From B8-G4 sp033720735 (lineage in GTDB: Bacteria; Bacteroidota; Bacteroidia; Chitinophagales; Saprospiraceae), in the NCBI GenBank assembly GCA_033720735.1, contig JAWWBX010000083.1, positions 1 to 14,839 of the forward strand: a stretch of 14,839 bases of DNA. Direction: 5' to 3'. Position numbers and translations under genes: made by a program. This document shows positions 1 to 7,791 of this stretch, piece after piece. The notes below the pieces were generated by a model. The model did no database searches, was not told the origin of the DNA, and saw only the letters and a list, made by a program, of their open reading frames with translations. Position 1 is the stretch's first letter; every line of letters begins with the position of its first letter.

Positions 1-111
1 CAGCTTGTCGCTGAAGTCAATGACCAGGGCGATCATGGTAAACATGAACGCGGAGAAGAAGAAGCTGACGAAAAACTTCTTGATAATGTATTTGTCGAGA
101 ATCGAAAGCAA
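1..111 (-). CDS. lptG: LPS export permease LptG/LptF-type, N-terminal fragment
   Basis: Only the first 37 codons are inside the window; the gene runs off the left edge. The peptide begins MLSILDKYIIKKFF and continues into one hydrophobic helix ending IDFSDKL. This is the usual opening of YjgP/YjgQ permeases, inner-membrane subunits of the Lpt machine that moves lipopolysaccharide to the outer membrane. The reading frame is closed by the tgt stop at 139-141, and no ATG or GTG lies between that stop and the conserved start, so TTG at 109-111 is the only sensible initiator. An AAGGAG-like sequence lies at about 135-140, far (about 23 bases) from this TTG. The gene follows tgt by 27 bases on the same strand and is probably in its operon; this pairing is common in Bacteroidota. 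Whether it is LptG or LptF cannot be settled from this fragment. Confidence 0.8.
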   Translation of the reverse strand, partial: MLSILDKYIIKKFFVSFFFSAFMFTMIALVIDFSDKL

Positions 112-138
112 CGATGCAGAGGTTTTGAATCTCTCTCC

Positions 139-1290
139 TTACAAACGTACCGAAAGCGATTTTGACACGTCGCGCTTCCATGCAGAGAACGTGTTCTGCA
201 AGATATGGTGGCGGGCTTCACGGACCAACTCCAGGTAAAACGCCAGATTGTGGACACTGCAGATCATACCACCCAGCATTTCTCCTGACAACACCAGGTG
301 ACGCACATAAGCCCTGGAATAGATGCCCCCCCATCCCGGGCTGTCGGGGTCAAGCGGACTGAAATCACGCTTCCATTTCTCGTTCTTGATATTGATCACG
401 CCGCTCCTCGTATAGAGCAGGCCGTGTCGCGCATTACGCGAAGGCAGCACACAATCAAACATATCGACACTGAGGGCAATGCACTCCAGCAGGTTTTCAG
501 GCGTACCAACGCCCATCAGATAGCGCGGCCGGTCAGCCGGCAGGATCCGGCAGACCACATCCGTCATCGCATACATTTCATCGTGCGGCTCTCCCACCGA
601 AAGCCCGCCGATGGCATTGATCGGCATCTCCTTGCCGGCAATGTACTCTGCCGAAACAGTGCGCAAGTCTGCAAAGGTGCTCCCTTGCACGATCGGGGAC
701 AGGATCTGCTCATAGCCATGCCGCGGCCCATGGTCAGCAAACCAGGCACAACACCGGTCGAGCCACTGGTGCGTGAGTCGCATGGACTTCTCGGCGTACG
801 CGCGATCACAGGGATAGGGCGTGCACTCATCGAAGGCCATGATGATATCGGCACCGATGTCTTGCTGAACTCGGATGGCATCTTCCGGACGCAACCGATA
901 CGAGGCGCCGTCGATGTGTGATTGGAATGAAACGCCGTCCTCGGTGATCTTGCGCATTTTGCTCAGGGAATAGACCTGATAGCCACCGCTGTCGGTCAGG
1001 ACCGGCCGATCCCATTGCATGAACGCATGAATGCCCCCGGCAGCAGCGATAATGTCCTCACCGGGGCGCAGCATCAGATGATAGGTATTGGAAAGGATGA
1101 TTTGTGCACCGATGGGGTCGCGCAGAATGTCCGCAGGCACGCCCTTCACGGTTGCGGCAGTGCCGACAGGCATGAAGATCGGGGTCTGGATCTGACCATG
1201 TGCTGTCGTCAGCACCCCGGCTCGGGCCGAACTTCCGGAATCAGTATGCTCAAGTTGAAACGCGTCGGACATAGGGGAGGAGGCGGTCAC
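139..1290 (-). CDS. tgt: queuine tRNA-ribosyltransferase (tRNA-guanine transglycosylase)
   Basis: Tgt exchanges guanine-34 in GUN anticodons for preQ1 (or queuine) during queuosine synthesis. The 383-residue frame has the family's DSGG motif with Asp100 (base recognition), the GGLSVGEP loop near 228-235, MGVGTPENLLE near 259-269 and the nucleophile region DMFDCVLPSRNARHG with Asp279. Length is normal. The zinc site is abnormal: the usual C-x-C-x-x-C before YSRAY is replaced by a stretch around 316-322 (SPGWGG) without cysteine, although the final histidine (His347, SVHNL) remains. The GTG at 1288-1290 overlaps the rodA stop as GTGA, suggesting translational coupling; an ATG at 1270-1272 would remove six residues and is an equal alternative. 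The gene sits between rodA and lptG in one leftward operon. Identity is secure; loss of zinc is inferred from missing ligands. Confidence 0.95.
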   Translation of the reverse strand: MTASSPMSDAFQLEHTDSGSSARAGVLTTAHGQIQTPIFMPVGTAATVKGVPADILRDPIGAQIILSNTYHLMLRPGEDIIAAAGGIHAFMQWDRPVLTDSGGYQVYSLSKMRKITEDGVSFQSHIDGASYRLRPEDAIRVQQDIGADIIMAFDECTPYPCDRAYAEKSMRLTHQWLDRCCAWFADHGPRHGYEQILSPIVQGSTFADLRTVSAEYIAGKEMPINAIGGLSVGEPHDEMYAMTDVVCRILPADRPRYLMGVGTPENLLECIALSVDMFDCVLPSRNARHGLLYTRSGVINIKNEKWKRDFSPLDPDSPGWGGIYSRAYVRHLVLSGEMLGGMICSVHNLAFYLELVREARHHILQNTFSAWKRDVSKSLSVRL

Positions 1291-2681
1291 AAACCGTATC
1301 GTTCGCGATCCATTTTAAACAACACACCAAACATGAGCGAAAAGACGATCAGCGAAGACCCGCCGTAGCTGACAAACGGCAATGGAATGCCGATGATCGG
1401 GACGATGCCCATGGTCATACCGATGTTGATGAAGAAATGGAAGAACAGGATCCCCAGCAACCCATATGCATAGTGTCGCGAGAAAGCCGAACGCATGCGC
1501 TCTGCCATGCTGACAATCCGGAGCAACAGAAACGTATAGAGAATGATAACCCCGGCGCTTCCGACAAACCCTTGCTCTTCGCCGATGGTACTGAAGATAA
1601 AATCGGTCGTTTGTTCCGGGACATAGTTCAGGTTGGTCATGGTGCCCTTGAGAAAGCCTTTGCCCATGACCCCGCCAGAACCAATCGCAATCTTTGATTG
1701 CAGGACATTGTACAACGACCCCTGCGGATCGCATTGTTCCGGATGCAGCCATACGTTGATCCGGTCTTGCTGGTGGGGCTCGAGGATCCTGGTGAAGGCA
1801 TGATGTACCAAAAACACCAGGCCGATACCGATCACGACTGCCGGAATGGCAACGACAACATGACGCGGATAGCGTGCCATTATCCGCCGTGCTACTGCAA
1901 TAACCAGCAACAAACCATTGAAAAGCAGAACCGGCCACGGCATCGGCGCAGGAAGGAAAACCACTTCGGCAATGGCCAGACCAACCAATCCAAAACCCCA
2001 CAGCAACTGATCTTTGAGCTGCAGTGACAACAATGCTGCAGCGAGCAGCAGGATCACTGCAACCAGGTGTAAAATTGGAAAGAGCAAGGCGCTGATCACC
2101 AGGGCGATCAGGCACGCTCCGGCAATGTAGAGGACAGTCGGCATGCCCTCGCGGTACAACAGCAGCAGGAAAGAAGAGAAGACCAACGCGGATCCCGCAT
2201 CAGGCTGAACCATGATGAGCATTGCCGGCAGGCCCATCAGGCCCAGTGCCCCGAGTTGATACCGGAGCCGTTTCAGGTCGGTGCGGTAATAACTCAGAAA
2301 CCCGGCAAGTGCCAGGCATGTCGAAAACTTGGCAAACTCCGCCGGTTGAAAAGAGAAGGCGCCAATGGCAAACCACGAAGTTGAACCCTTGACGGTATGA
2401 CCCAGCAATAACACCAGCACCAGCATGACCAGTGACAGCACATACAGCGGATATGCAAACGTGCGCCAAAACTTGGTATCAACAATATTGACCAACACAA
2501 ACAGGACTGCCGCAACGCCAATAAACAACAACTGCTTGCCGGCAGGGGCCGACAGGCTTAGCAACCGGGCGTCCGGCTGCTGGTTGTAACCGGCAGCATA
2601 GATCATCAGCCACCCTACAATCACCAGGCTGACGAACAGAGCAAGCGCGATCCAGTCGTGTTTGGATTTGGTGGGTCGCAT
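1287..2681 (-). CDS. rodA: rod-shape peptidoglycan polymerase RodA (SEDS family)
   Basis: RodA is a membrane glycosyltransferase that polymerises lipid II into glycan strands during side-wall growth, working with a class B PBP. The 464-residue protein is almost entirely hydrophobic helices. It carries SEDS signatures: FSFQPAEFAKF near 109-119, VQPDAGSALVF near 158-168, NVLQSKIAIGSGGVMGKGF near 325-343, VPEQTTDFIFSTIGEEQG near 354-371 with the conserved Asp360 thought to be catalytic in this family, and the final PFVSYGGSS near 435-443. It is about 90 residues longer than the 370-residue E. coli protein; the extra length appears to lie around residues 200-280, with additional hydrophobic segments. 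It starts 6 bases after the SPOR gene stop and ends in a GTGA overlap with tgt. RodA rather than FtsW is favoured by the TMGIVPIIGIPLPFVSYGG ending, but no mre or PBP gene is adjacent to confirm it. Confidence 0.92.
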   Translation of the reverse strand: MRPTKSKHDWIALALFVSLVIVGWLMIYAAGYNQQPDARLLSLSAPAGKQLLFIGVAAVLFVLVNIVDTKFWRTFAYPLYVLSLVMLVLVLLLGHTVKGSTSWFAIGAFSFQPAEFAKFSTCLALAGFLSYYRTDLKRLRYQLGALGLMGLPAMLIMVQPDAGSALVFSSFLLLLYREGMPTVLYIAGACLIALVISALLFPILHLVAVILLLAAALLSLQLKDQLLWGFGLVGLAIAEVVFLPAPMPWPVLLFNGLLLVIAVARRIMARYPRHVVVAIPAVVIGIGLVFLVHHAFTRILEPHQQDRINVWLHPEQCDPQGSLYNVLQSKIAIGSGGVMGKGFLKGTMTNLNYVPEQTTDFIFSTIGEEQGFVGSAGVIILYTFLLLRIVSMAERMRSAFSRHYAYGLLGILFFHFFINIGMTMGIVPIIGIPLPFVSYGGSSLIVFSLMFGVLFKMDRERYGL

Positions 2682-2687
2682 GACGGG

Positions 2688-3077
2688 TTATTGGTATGTG
2701 AGTATTTCCGAGACTTCGACCTCATCCGCAACCAGAAAGGCACTCGGAAAGTCCTTGCGGAGTGCCCGCAGGAACGGACGTGCGCGTTCGCGGGTTTGAA
2801 ACGCACCCGTCTTGAGATGGTAGAAAGGGTTTTCGTGAGCGAAGGTCAACTTGTATTCGGGATAAAGCCGTTCGAACCGCGCGCGGGTGCCTTCCATCTG
2901 GCGGCGGTCCGTGGTGACCAGCACCTGTACCCGCCAGCCGCGTACCGTCTGATGCGCGCGGTTGAAGCGAATGAAGTCCTGCATCATCCGTGTAATGAGC
3001 GGGTCCTCATTGATGGACTGAGCACGCAGATCACCGGCACCCGTTATCAGCAATAGGACAACAAACAGCCTCAACAT
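2688..3077 (-). CDS. secreted SPOR-domain protein
   Basis: This 129-residue protein has a signal peptide (MLRLFVVLLLITGAGDLRAQ, likely cleaved at Ala19-Gln20), a short linker and a SPOR-like domain at about residues 45-120. The domain begins GWRVQVLVTTDRRQ and contains YKLTFAHENPFYHLKTGAF, the typical beta-alpha-beta arrangement with the V-K-V-G-x-F type strand seen here as HLKTGAF. SPOR domains bind peptidoglycan whose stem peptides were removed, so the protein probably acts in the periplasm at sites of wall remodelling. It is the first gene of the leftward operon with rodA, tgt and lptG, and only 6 bases separate it from rodA; a role alongside RodA is inference. No consensus promoter is visible in the 26 bases between its start and the upstream terminator hairpin. 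Confidence 0.8.
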   Translation of the reverse strand: MLRLFVVLLLITGAGDLRAQSINEDPLITRMMQDFIRFNRAHQTVRGWRVQVLVTTDRRQMEGTRARFERLYPEYKLTFAHENPFYHLKTGAFQTRERARPFLRALRKDFPSAFLVADEVEVSEILTYQ

Positions 3078-3103
3078 GATTCGCTATCGGTTAAATGACG
3101 ATC

Positions 3104-3127
3104 AAAAAGCGGAAGCCCTGTCCGCTT
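3104..3127 (-). terminator. intrinsic terminator after secA
   Basis: Read on the minus strand, AAGCGGA pairs with TCCGCTT (7 base pairs) around a 7-base loop, followed by a run of five T that begins inside the arm. It lies about 117 bases after the secA stop and only 27 bases before the SPOR gene start. It would end secA transcription, but leakage would feed the SPOR-rodA-tgt-lptG operon. Confidence 0.7.
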
Positions 3128-3141
3128 CGCACCTTCAACGC

Positions 3142-3156
3142 ATCAGCACCGCTGAT
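3142..3156. repeat. small perfect inverted repeat in secA 3' region
   Basis: ATCAGC and GCTGAT form a perfect 6-base-pair stem around the loop ACC. No T run follows on either strand, so it is not a terminator by itself. It lies between the secA stop and the secA terminator and could be part of the transcript's 3' structure. The remainder of 3157-3243 shows nothing I recognise. Confidence 0.35.
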
Positions 3157-3243
3157 TCGTACCCCGGATCAAGCCACAGGGAGAGATGCGCTGAAAGGCA
3201 GCAGCTAAGATACAAGGACCTGCTCCAATCGGCAGTAGCAAAA

Positions 3244-6200
3244 CTAGGCTCTTCCGTGGCAGTGTTTGTATTTCTTCCCGCTCCCGCAGGGGCAGGGGTC
3301 ATTGCGGCCCACCTTCTTTTCCGAGCGTTTGAAGGTCTCTACTTTTTGCCTTCCGCGACCGGCTGACGCCGCCGCGCGCCGTGCCGCTTCTTCGGTGCGG
3401 TTCGTGCGCACCTTACTCAGATCGGTCCGCTGCGCACGCGCCTCCTGTACATCCTCCTGTCCGGCGATCAGGAGCTTACTCTTGATCAGATAGGAACAGA
3501 CCTCTTCATTGACCTTGTAGATGAACTCCTCGAACAAGCCGTATGCTTCCATCTTGTAGATGACCAGCGGATCCTTCTGTTCAAACGATGCTGATTGCAC
3601 ACTCTCCTTGAGCTCGTCCATATGCCGCAGGTGCTCCTTCCAGTTGTTGTCGATCAGTGTGAGAGAGACGGCTTTTTCGATCTCTGGCATGATGGACTTA
3701 CCATCAGAATTGACCGCTGTTTCGAGCTCAACGGCAATCGGCAATGGATTTTTCCGGCCATCCGTATACGGCACGGCAATGCGCTTGTAGCGGTGGCCTT
3801 CATTCTCATAGACCGACTTGATCACCGGAAGCAAGAGATCGCGGATCCTGTCTGACTTGGCCCGGTACGAGTTGAAAACCTGTTCCTGATAGCGGTTCAC
3901 CAGGTCTTCGACGGGGGCTTCCTGAAAATCTGCCGCCTCGATGACCGGGTCGATCCCCAGGACGCGCAAGCTCTCCTGCTGGAATCCCTGGTAGTCTCCA
4001 ATGTTCTTGTAGTCCGCGACGATCGTTTCGGTCAGGGCATTGAACATCCCGTGCAAGTCCACCGACAGACGTTCTCCCTCCAGTGCGTGCCGGCGACGCT
4101 TGTAGATCGCCTCGCGCTGAATGTTCATGACATCGTCATATTCCAGGAGCCGTTTGCGGATTCCGAAGTTGTTTTCCTCCACTTTCTTCTGGGCACGTTC
4201 GATCGATTTGGTGACCATCGAATGCTGGATCACTTCTCCCTCCTTGTGGCCCATCCGGTCCATGATCTTGGCGATCCGCTCGGAGTGGAAGAGGCGCATG
4301 AGGTTGTCCTCAAGCGAGACGAAAAATTGCGAAGAACCGGGATCACCCTGCCGGCCCGCCCGTCCGCGCAGCTGCCGGTCGACACGACGCGAGTCATGAC
4401 GCTCGGTACCAATGATGGCCAGTCCGCCGGCCTCCTTGACCCCGGGCCCGAGTTTGATGTCGGTACCCCGTCCCGCCATATTGGTGGCGATCGTCACCGC
4501 TGCCGGCAGGCCGGCCTCGGCCACGATCTCAGCCTCCCGCTGGTGCTGCTTGGCGTTGAGGACGTTGTGTTTGATATTGCGCAAGCCGAGCATGCGGCTC
4601 AGCTTTTCGGAGATCTCAACGGAAGTCGTACCGACCAGAACCGGACGTTTGGCATTGGTCAGAGCCTCGATTTCATCGATGACGGCATTATATTTTTCCC
4701 GCGCGGTCTTGTAGACGAGATCTTCGCGGTCGTCACGGACAATCGGCCGGTTGGTCGGGATGACCACGACATCAAGTTTGTAGATCTCCCAAAATTCATT
4801 GGCCTCCGTTTCAGCTGTACCGGTCATCCCGGACAACTTGTGATACATCCGGAAGTAGTTTTGCAGGGTCACCGTTGCGTATGTCTGGGTGATATCGCCG
4901 ACCTTGACATTCTCCTTGGCTTCGAGTGCCTGGTGCAAACCATCCGAATAGCGCCGCCCTTCCATCATCCGGCCGGTTTGTTCGTCCACGATCTTGACCT
5001 GTCCTTCGATCACCACGTACTCATCATCCCGGTCAAACAACGTGTAGGCCTTCAGCAGCTGGGAAATGGCGTGCAGACGCCGCGATTTGACGGCATAATC
5101 CTGGGCCAGGTTTTCCTTGGCTTCCTGCCGCTCGCTCTCGGTCATCTCCTCGTCCTCCTCGATCACCTGCATTTGTTCGGTGATGTCAGGCATGACAAAA
5201 AAGTGACTGTCGGCAGCATGCAGCTTGGACAGAAAATCGGTACCGCGTTCGGTGAGATCCACCTGGCGGTTTTTCTCATCGATCGTAAACAGCAGGGGTT
5301 CGTCGACCAGGTGCATGTTCTTTGACTGCTCCTGCATGTAGTAGTTTTCCGTCTTTTGCAAGGCGACCTTGACCCCATCTTCGCTCAGATACTTGATCAG
5401 GGGGCGATACTTGGGCAATGCGCGAAAGGCACGCAGCAGGTTCATCCCCGCCTCCCCCTCATCGTGCCCGGTCTGACCTTCCTTAAACAGGGATTTGGCA
5501 TCGGCCAGATAGCGGGTGGCGAGTTTGCGTTGCTCGGCTACCAGTTTCTCGACGTAGTGCTTGAGTTCGTTGTATTCCTGCTCTTCAGTGCCCTCGGGCA
5601 CCGGGCCGGAGATGATGAGCGGCGTCCGGGCGTCATCGATCAGCACCGAGTCGACCTCATCGACCATGGCAAAATGGTGTTTCCGCTGCACCATTTCCTC
5701 GGGCGAGCGGACCATATTGTCACGCAGATAGTCAAAACCAAACTCTGAGTTGGTACCATACGTCACATCACAGGCGTAGGCCCTTTTGCGTGCTTCTGAG
5801 TGGGGCTTGTGCTTGTCGATGCAATCAACCGTCAGGAACAGGAATTCCAGGATCGGGCCGATCCATTCGCTGTCGCGCCGGGCCAGATAATCATTGACGG
5901 TAATGATGTGGACACCCTGGCCGGAGAGACCATTGAGGTAAGCAGGCAACGTTGCCACCAGCGTTTTTCCTTCTCCGGTGGCCATCTCCGCGATCTTCCC
6001 GTCATGCAGCACCATTCCACCGATCAGCTGCACATCGTAGTGGATCATGTTCCATTCGATCTGTCCCCCGGCGGCGACCCAGCTGTTTTTCCAAAAGGCG
6101 CGGTCGCCTTCAACGGTCACGTACCCATGGTGTGCCGCGATCTCACGATCATGATCGGTAGTAGTGACCTCCAGGAACTCATTTTCGGAGAAACGCCGGG

Positions 6201-6549
6201 CGGTTTCCTTGACAACCGCGAAGGCCTCGGGAAGAAGCTCCTTGAGCACGTCCTCAAGATGGTTGTCCCGGGTTTCGATCAACTCGTCCAGTTCCCGGTA
6301 AAGTTCTTCCTTGACACCAAAGTCTTCCTCCTTCTCCGCTTCCTGTTTCACCGTTGCAATGTCCTCATTGATCCCCTGCAGATGGGTAGCAATCCGATCC
6401 TTGAGTTCATGGGTTTTGTTGCGCAAGGCGTCATGGCTCAGCGACTGGAATTCTTCAAAGTACATGTTGGTCTCCTCGACCAACGGCAGATATGTCTTGA
6501 CGTCACGTTCGTATTTCGTGCCGAACAGTTTCTTGATTACACCGATCAT
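3244..6549 (-). CDS. secA: preprotein translocase ATPase SecA
   Basis: SecA is the cytoplasmic motor that pushes unfolded proteins through SecYEG. From the chosen start the protein has 1101 residues. Visible parts are the N-terminal MIGVIKKLFGTKYERDVK, Walker A ATGEGKT at about 190-196, the DEVDSVLIDDARTPLIISGP block (Walker B from about 297), IATNMAGRGTDIKLGPGV and the QLRGRAGRQGDPGSSQFF helicase motif. The C-terminal zinc tail has the CPCGSGKKYKHCHG pattern that binds SecB and lipid. E. coli SecA has 901 residues; the extra length lies mainly in an acidic, helical N-terminal stretch (about 50-110) and an insertion after IISGP, both usual in Bacteroidota. An upstream GTG at 6604-6606 would add 19 residues but overlaps the promoter, so ATG 6547-6549 is preferred. 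It appears monocistronic, with its own promoter and terminator. Confidence 0.97.
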   Translation of the reverse strand: MIGVIKKLFGTKYERDVKTYLPLVEETNMYFEEFQSLSHDALRNKTHELKDRIATHLQGINEDIATVKQEAEKEEDFGVKEELYRELDELIETRDNHLEDVLKELLPEAFAVVKETARRFSENEFLEVTTTDHDREIAAHHGYVTVEGDRAFWKNSWVAAGGQIEWNMIHYDVQLIGGMVLHDGKIAEMATGEGKTLVATLPAYLNGLSGQGVHIITVNDYLARRDSEWIGPILEFLFLTVDCIDKHKPHSEARKRAYACDVTYGTNSEFGFDYLRDNMVRSPEEMVQRKHHFAMVDEVDSVLIDDARTPLIISGPVPEGTEEQEYNELKHYVEKLVAEQRKLATRYLADAKSLFKEGQTGHDEGEAGMNLLRAFRALPKYRPLIKYLSEDGVKVALQKTENYYMQEQSKNMHLVDEPLLFTIDEKNRQVDLTERGTDFLSKLHAADSHFFVMPDITEQMQVIEEDEEMTESERQEAKENLAQDYAVKSRRLHAISQLLKAYTLFDRDDEYVVIEGQVKIVDEQTGRMMEGRRYSDGLHQALEAKENVKVGDITQTYATVTLQNYFRMYHKLSGMTGTAETEANEFWEIYKLDVVVIPTNRPIVRDDREDLVYKTAREKYNAVIDEIEALTNAKRPVLVGTTSVEISEKLSRMLGLRNIKHNVLNAKQHQREAEIVAEAGLPAAVTIATNMAGRGTDIKLGPGVKEAGGLAIIGTERHDSRRVDRQLRGRAGRQGDPGSSQFFVSLEDNLMRLFHSERIAKIMDRMGHKEGEVIQHSMVTKSIERAQKKVEENNFGIRKRLLEYDDVMNIQREAIYKRRRHALEGERLSVDLHGMFNALTETIVADYKNIGDYQGFQQESLRVLGIDPVIEAADFQEAPVEDLVNRYQEQVFNSYRAKSDRIRDLLLPVIKSVYENEGHRYKRIAVPYTDGRKNPLPIAVELETAVNSDGKSIMPEIEKAVSLTLIDNNWKEHLRHMDELKESVQSASFEQKDPLVIYKMEAYGLFEEFIYKVNEEVCSYLIKSKLLIAGQEDVQEARAQRTDLSKVRTNRTEEAARRAAASAGRGRQKVETFKRSEKKVGRNDPCPCGSGKKYKHCHGRA

Positions 6550-6567
6550 TATGCCAGCTTGTAGTCC

Positions 6568-6575
6568 TAATTTCG
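6568..6575 (+). promoter_or_regulatory. possible -7 element for the divergent lipoprotein gene
   Basis: TAATTTCG on the plus strand differs from the TAnnTTTG consensus at one fixed position. It would start transcription near 6580, about 30 bases before the lipoprotein ATG at 6611. It lies where secA transcription would begin on the other strand. I see no good -33 element, so this is weak. Confidence 0.25.
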
Positions 6576-6578
6576 TTA

Positions 6579-6606
6579 CAAAGATACACTTGCATCCACA
6601 CCACAA
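6579..6606 (-). promoter_or_regulatory. candidate secA promoter, Bacteroidota type
   Basis: On the minus strand TATCTTTG at 6586-6579 matches the Bacteroidota -7 consensus TAnnTTTG exactly. A TTG at 6606-6604 lies 17 bases upstream, slightly closer than the usual TTTG -33 element. Transcription would begin near 6573-6575, giving secA a leader of about 25 bases. This position excludes the upstream in-frame GTG at 6606 as the secA start. Confidence 0.55.
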
Positions 6607-6610
6607 CGTG

Positions 6611-7411
6611 ATGTCCTACAAGTCTCTCAGATACCGTACCAACCACCGGATCAATGACAGATTGGCACGTTTAGCCTGCCGAACCTGCTATTTTGCCGTG
6701 CTTTTGGTGCTGCCGGGGTTGCATGTCAGCTTTCTGGCAGGGTGTGGCCAAAGCGAGAACATCTCGGATCGCCTCTATCCGTACTACATCAATGAACAAA
6801 CCTTCAGCGGACAAGGCATAGTCTATGTCTATCAACCGGTCTCCAATCCGGAGCTTCCGGCGGAATACTGGCATTACCGGGTGATCCACGACTGGCGCGG
6901 CAACATGTTAAAGTCAGCCCTGTACGATCCCGCTGGAATGCTGACCCAGGAATCGGTCGAACGCCTTGAGTCCGATCAGGCCGAATTGATGTCACTGGAG
7001 CTGATGTACGCGATTGATACCGGCACGGTCACCATTGTGCCGAAGATCAATGAGCGCGGAACCTTTCCCTTCGGGTTGATTGATGAATCACCCGCCACCA
7101 CGTTTCAGATCGAGTATTGGGATACCTCCGAAGATTCCGTGCGCGTCATTCTTACCAAGCAACGGAGCCTGGTAGAGCGTCTTGAATATCCGTTTGAAGG
7201 CAGGTCGGTGCCGGCGGTACGGGTGGCAGTGACCGAAACATTGGAAACAGAAACCCAGGGCTTTACTGAGACCACCTGGTCGGGGACGGAGATCTATGCC
7301 CAGGACATCGGCCTCGTGTACTACAAAAAAGAGATCAACGACCAGTTTATACTGGAGTACAGCCTGGCCGACCGCTTGACGTTCGAGCAATTCCGCGGAC
7401 GTCTGGAATAG
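6611..7411 (+). CDS. lipoprotein of unknown function
   Basis: I do not recognise this 266-residue protein. After a basic N-terminus (several Arg and Lys in residues 4-25) it has a hydrophobic segment (CYFAVLLVLPGLHVSFLAGC) ending in a lipobox LAGC, so Cys45 is the likely acylated residue. The n-region is unusually long for a lipoprotein signal. The mature part is hydrophilic, rich in aromatic residues and beta-strand-like stretches such as GQGIVYVYQPV and EYWHYRVIHDW, with no cysteine or obvious catalytic motif, and ends FEQFRGRLE. The frame continues upstream of 6611 through the secA gene; ATG 6611 is chosen because it directly precedes the signal sequence and follows the shared promoter region. 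It diverges from secA, and its stop lies one base from the stop of the converging 2TM gene. A surface or periplasmic lipoprotein is likely; function cannot be given. Confidence 0.75.
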   Translation: MSYKSLRYRTNHRINDRLARLACRTCYFAVLLVLPGLHVSFLAGCGQSENISDRLYPYYINEQTFSGQGIVYVYQPVSNPELPAEYWHYRVIHDWRGNMLKSALYDPAGMLTQESVERLESDQAELMSLELMYAIDTGTVTIVPKINERGTFPFGLIDESPATTFQIEYWDTSEDSVRVILTKQRSLVERLEYPFEGRSVPAVRVAVTETLETETQGFTETTWSGTEIYAQDIGLVYYKKEINDQFILEYSLADRLTFEQFRGRLE

Positions 7412-7412
7412 A

Positions 7413-7766
7413 TCAAACGAAGTCCTCTTCGTCCCAGCGAGGTTGTTTTTCGAGATCGGGCAACTCGAGGCGCTCATCAGAAGCGTCATTGCCGTACCGC
7501 TCCTGGTGTTCCATCTTTTCCAGTTCTTTCTGGATCATTTCCTCCTCACGCACTTTATCGCCAATGACCCCGTAGGCGTCCAGACCGTGGAACACCACGC
7601 CAATGCCCCACCCCAAAAAAGGCCAGATGGCCCACAGATAATCAGAAGAAGTGATGAGGTTGATGGCGAGCAGGAAGCCACAGGTGACCAGATACGTCAC
7701 CAGGTGTGAGTGGAATTCACTCTTCTTTTTGACGCGCGCCTTGGCGATCTCATATTTCGACTTCAC
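7413..7766 (-). CDS. 2TM-domain membrane protein
   Basis: A 117-residue protein of the 2TM family. From the chosen GTG it begins MKSKYEIAKARVKKKSEF, followed by helix 1 (HLVTYLVTCGFLLAINLI, about 20-38), a short turn (TSSDYLW) and helix 2 (AIWPFLGWGIGVVFHGLDAYG, about 46-66). The soluble tail is strongly charged and probably coiled (REEEMIQKELEKMEHQERYG), ending in an acidic DEEDFV. 2TM proteins are frequent in Bacteroidota; in some histidine kinases the domain is the N-terminal membrane part, but no kinase is fused here. A longer GTG start at 7790 would add 8 residues, but a consensus -7 element at 7799-7792 would put the transcript start downstream of it, so GTG 7764-7766 is preferred. It converges tail-to-tail on the lipoprotein gene. 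Function unknown. Confidence 0.8.
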   Translation of the reverse strand: MKSKYEIAKARVKKKSEFHSHLVTYLVTCGFLLAINLITSSDYLWAIWPFLGWGIGVVFHGLDAYGVIGDKVREEEMIQKELEKMEHQERYGNDASDERLELPDLEKQPRWDEEDFV

Positions 7767-7791
7767 GGCGAGAAAGGTCTGTATAATCACC

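Noticed and set aside
4051..5325. Long 424-codon open frame on the plus strand inside secA
   Set aside because: It is an antisense shadow of secA with low-complexity-looking, His/Asp-rich translation and no recognisable motif; secA on the other strand is certain.
5800..6564. 254-codon plus-strand frame near the 5' end of secA
   Set aside because: Antisense shadow of the SecA ATPase region with no independent motif.
6604..6606. Upstream GTG as the secA start, adding 19 residues
   Set aside because: It overlaps the predicted promoter, adds a cysteine-rich non-family extension, and ATG 6549 gives the normal SecA beginning.
6311..6610. Upstream extension of the lipoprotein frame into secA
   Set aside because: The extension lies antisense within secA and would bury the signal peptide; ATG 6611 fits.
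7774..7789. TATAAT-like hexamer (7782-7787, plus) as a sigma70-type promoter for the methyltransferase
   Set aside because: In Bacteroidota the primary sigma factor uses TAnnTTTG; there is no matching -35 box, and the sequence overlaps the opposite gene's leader.
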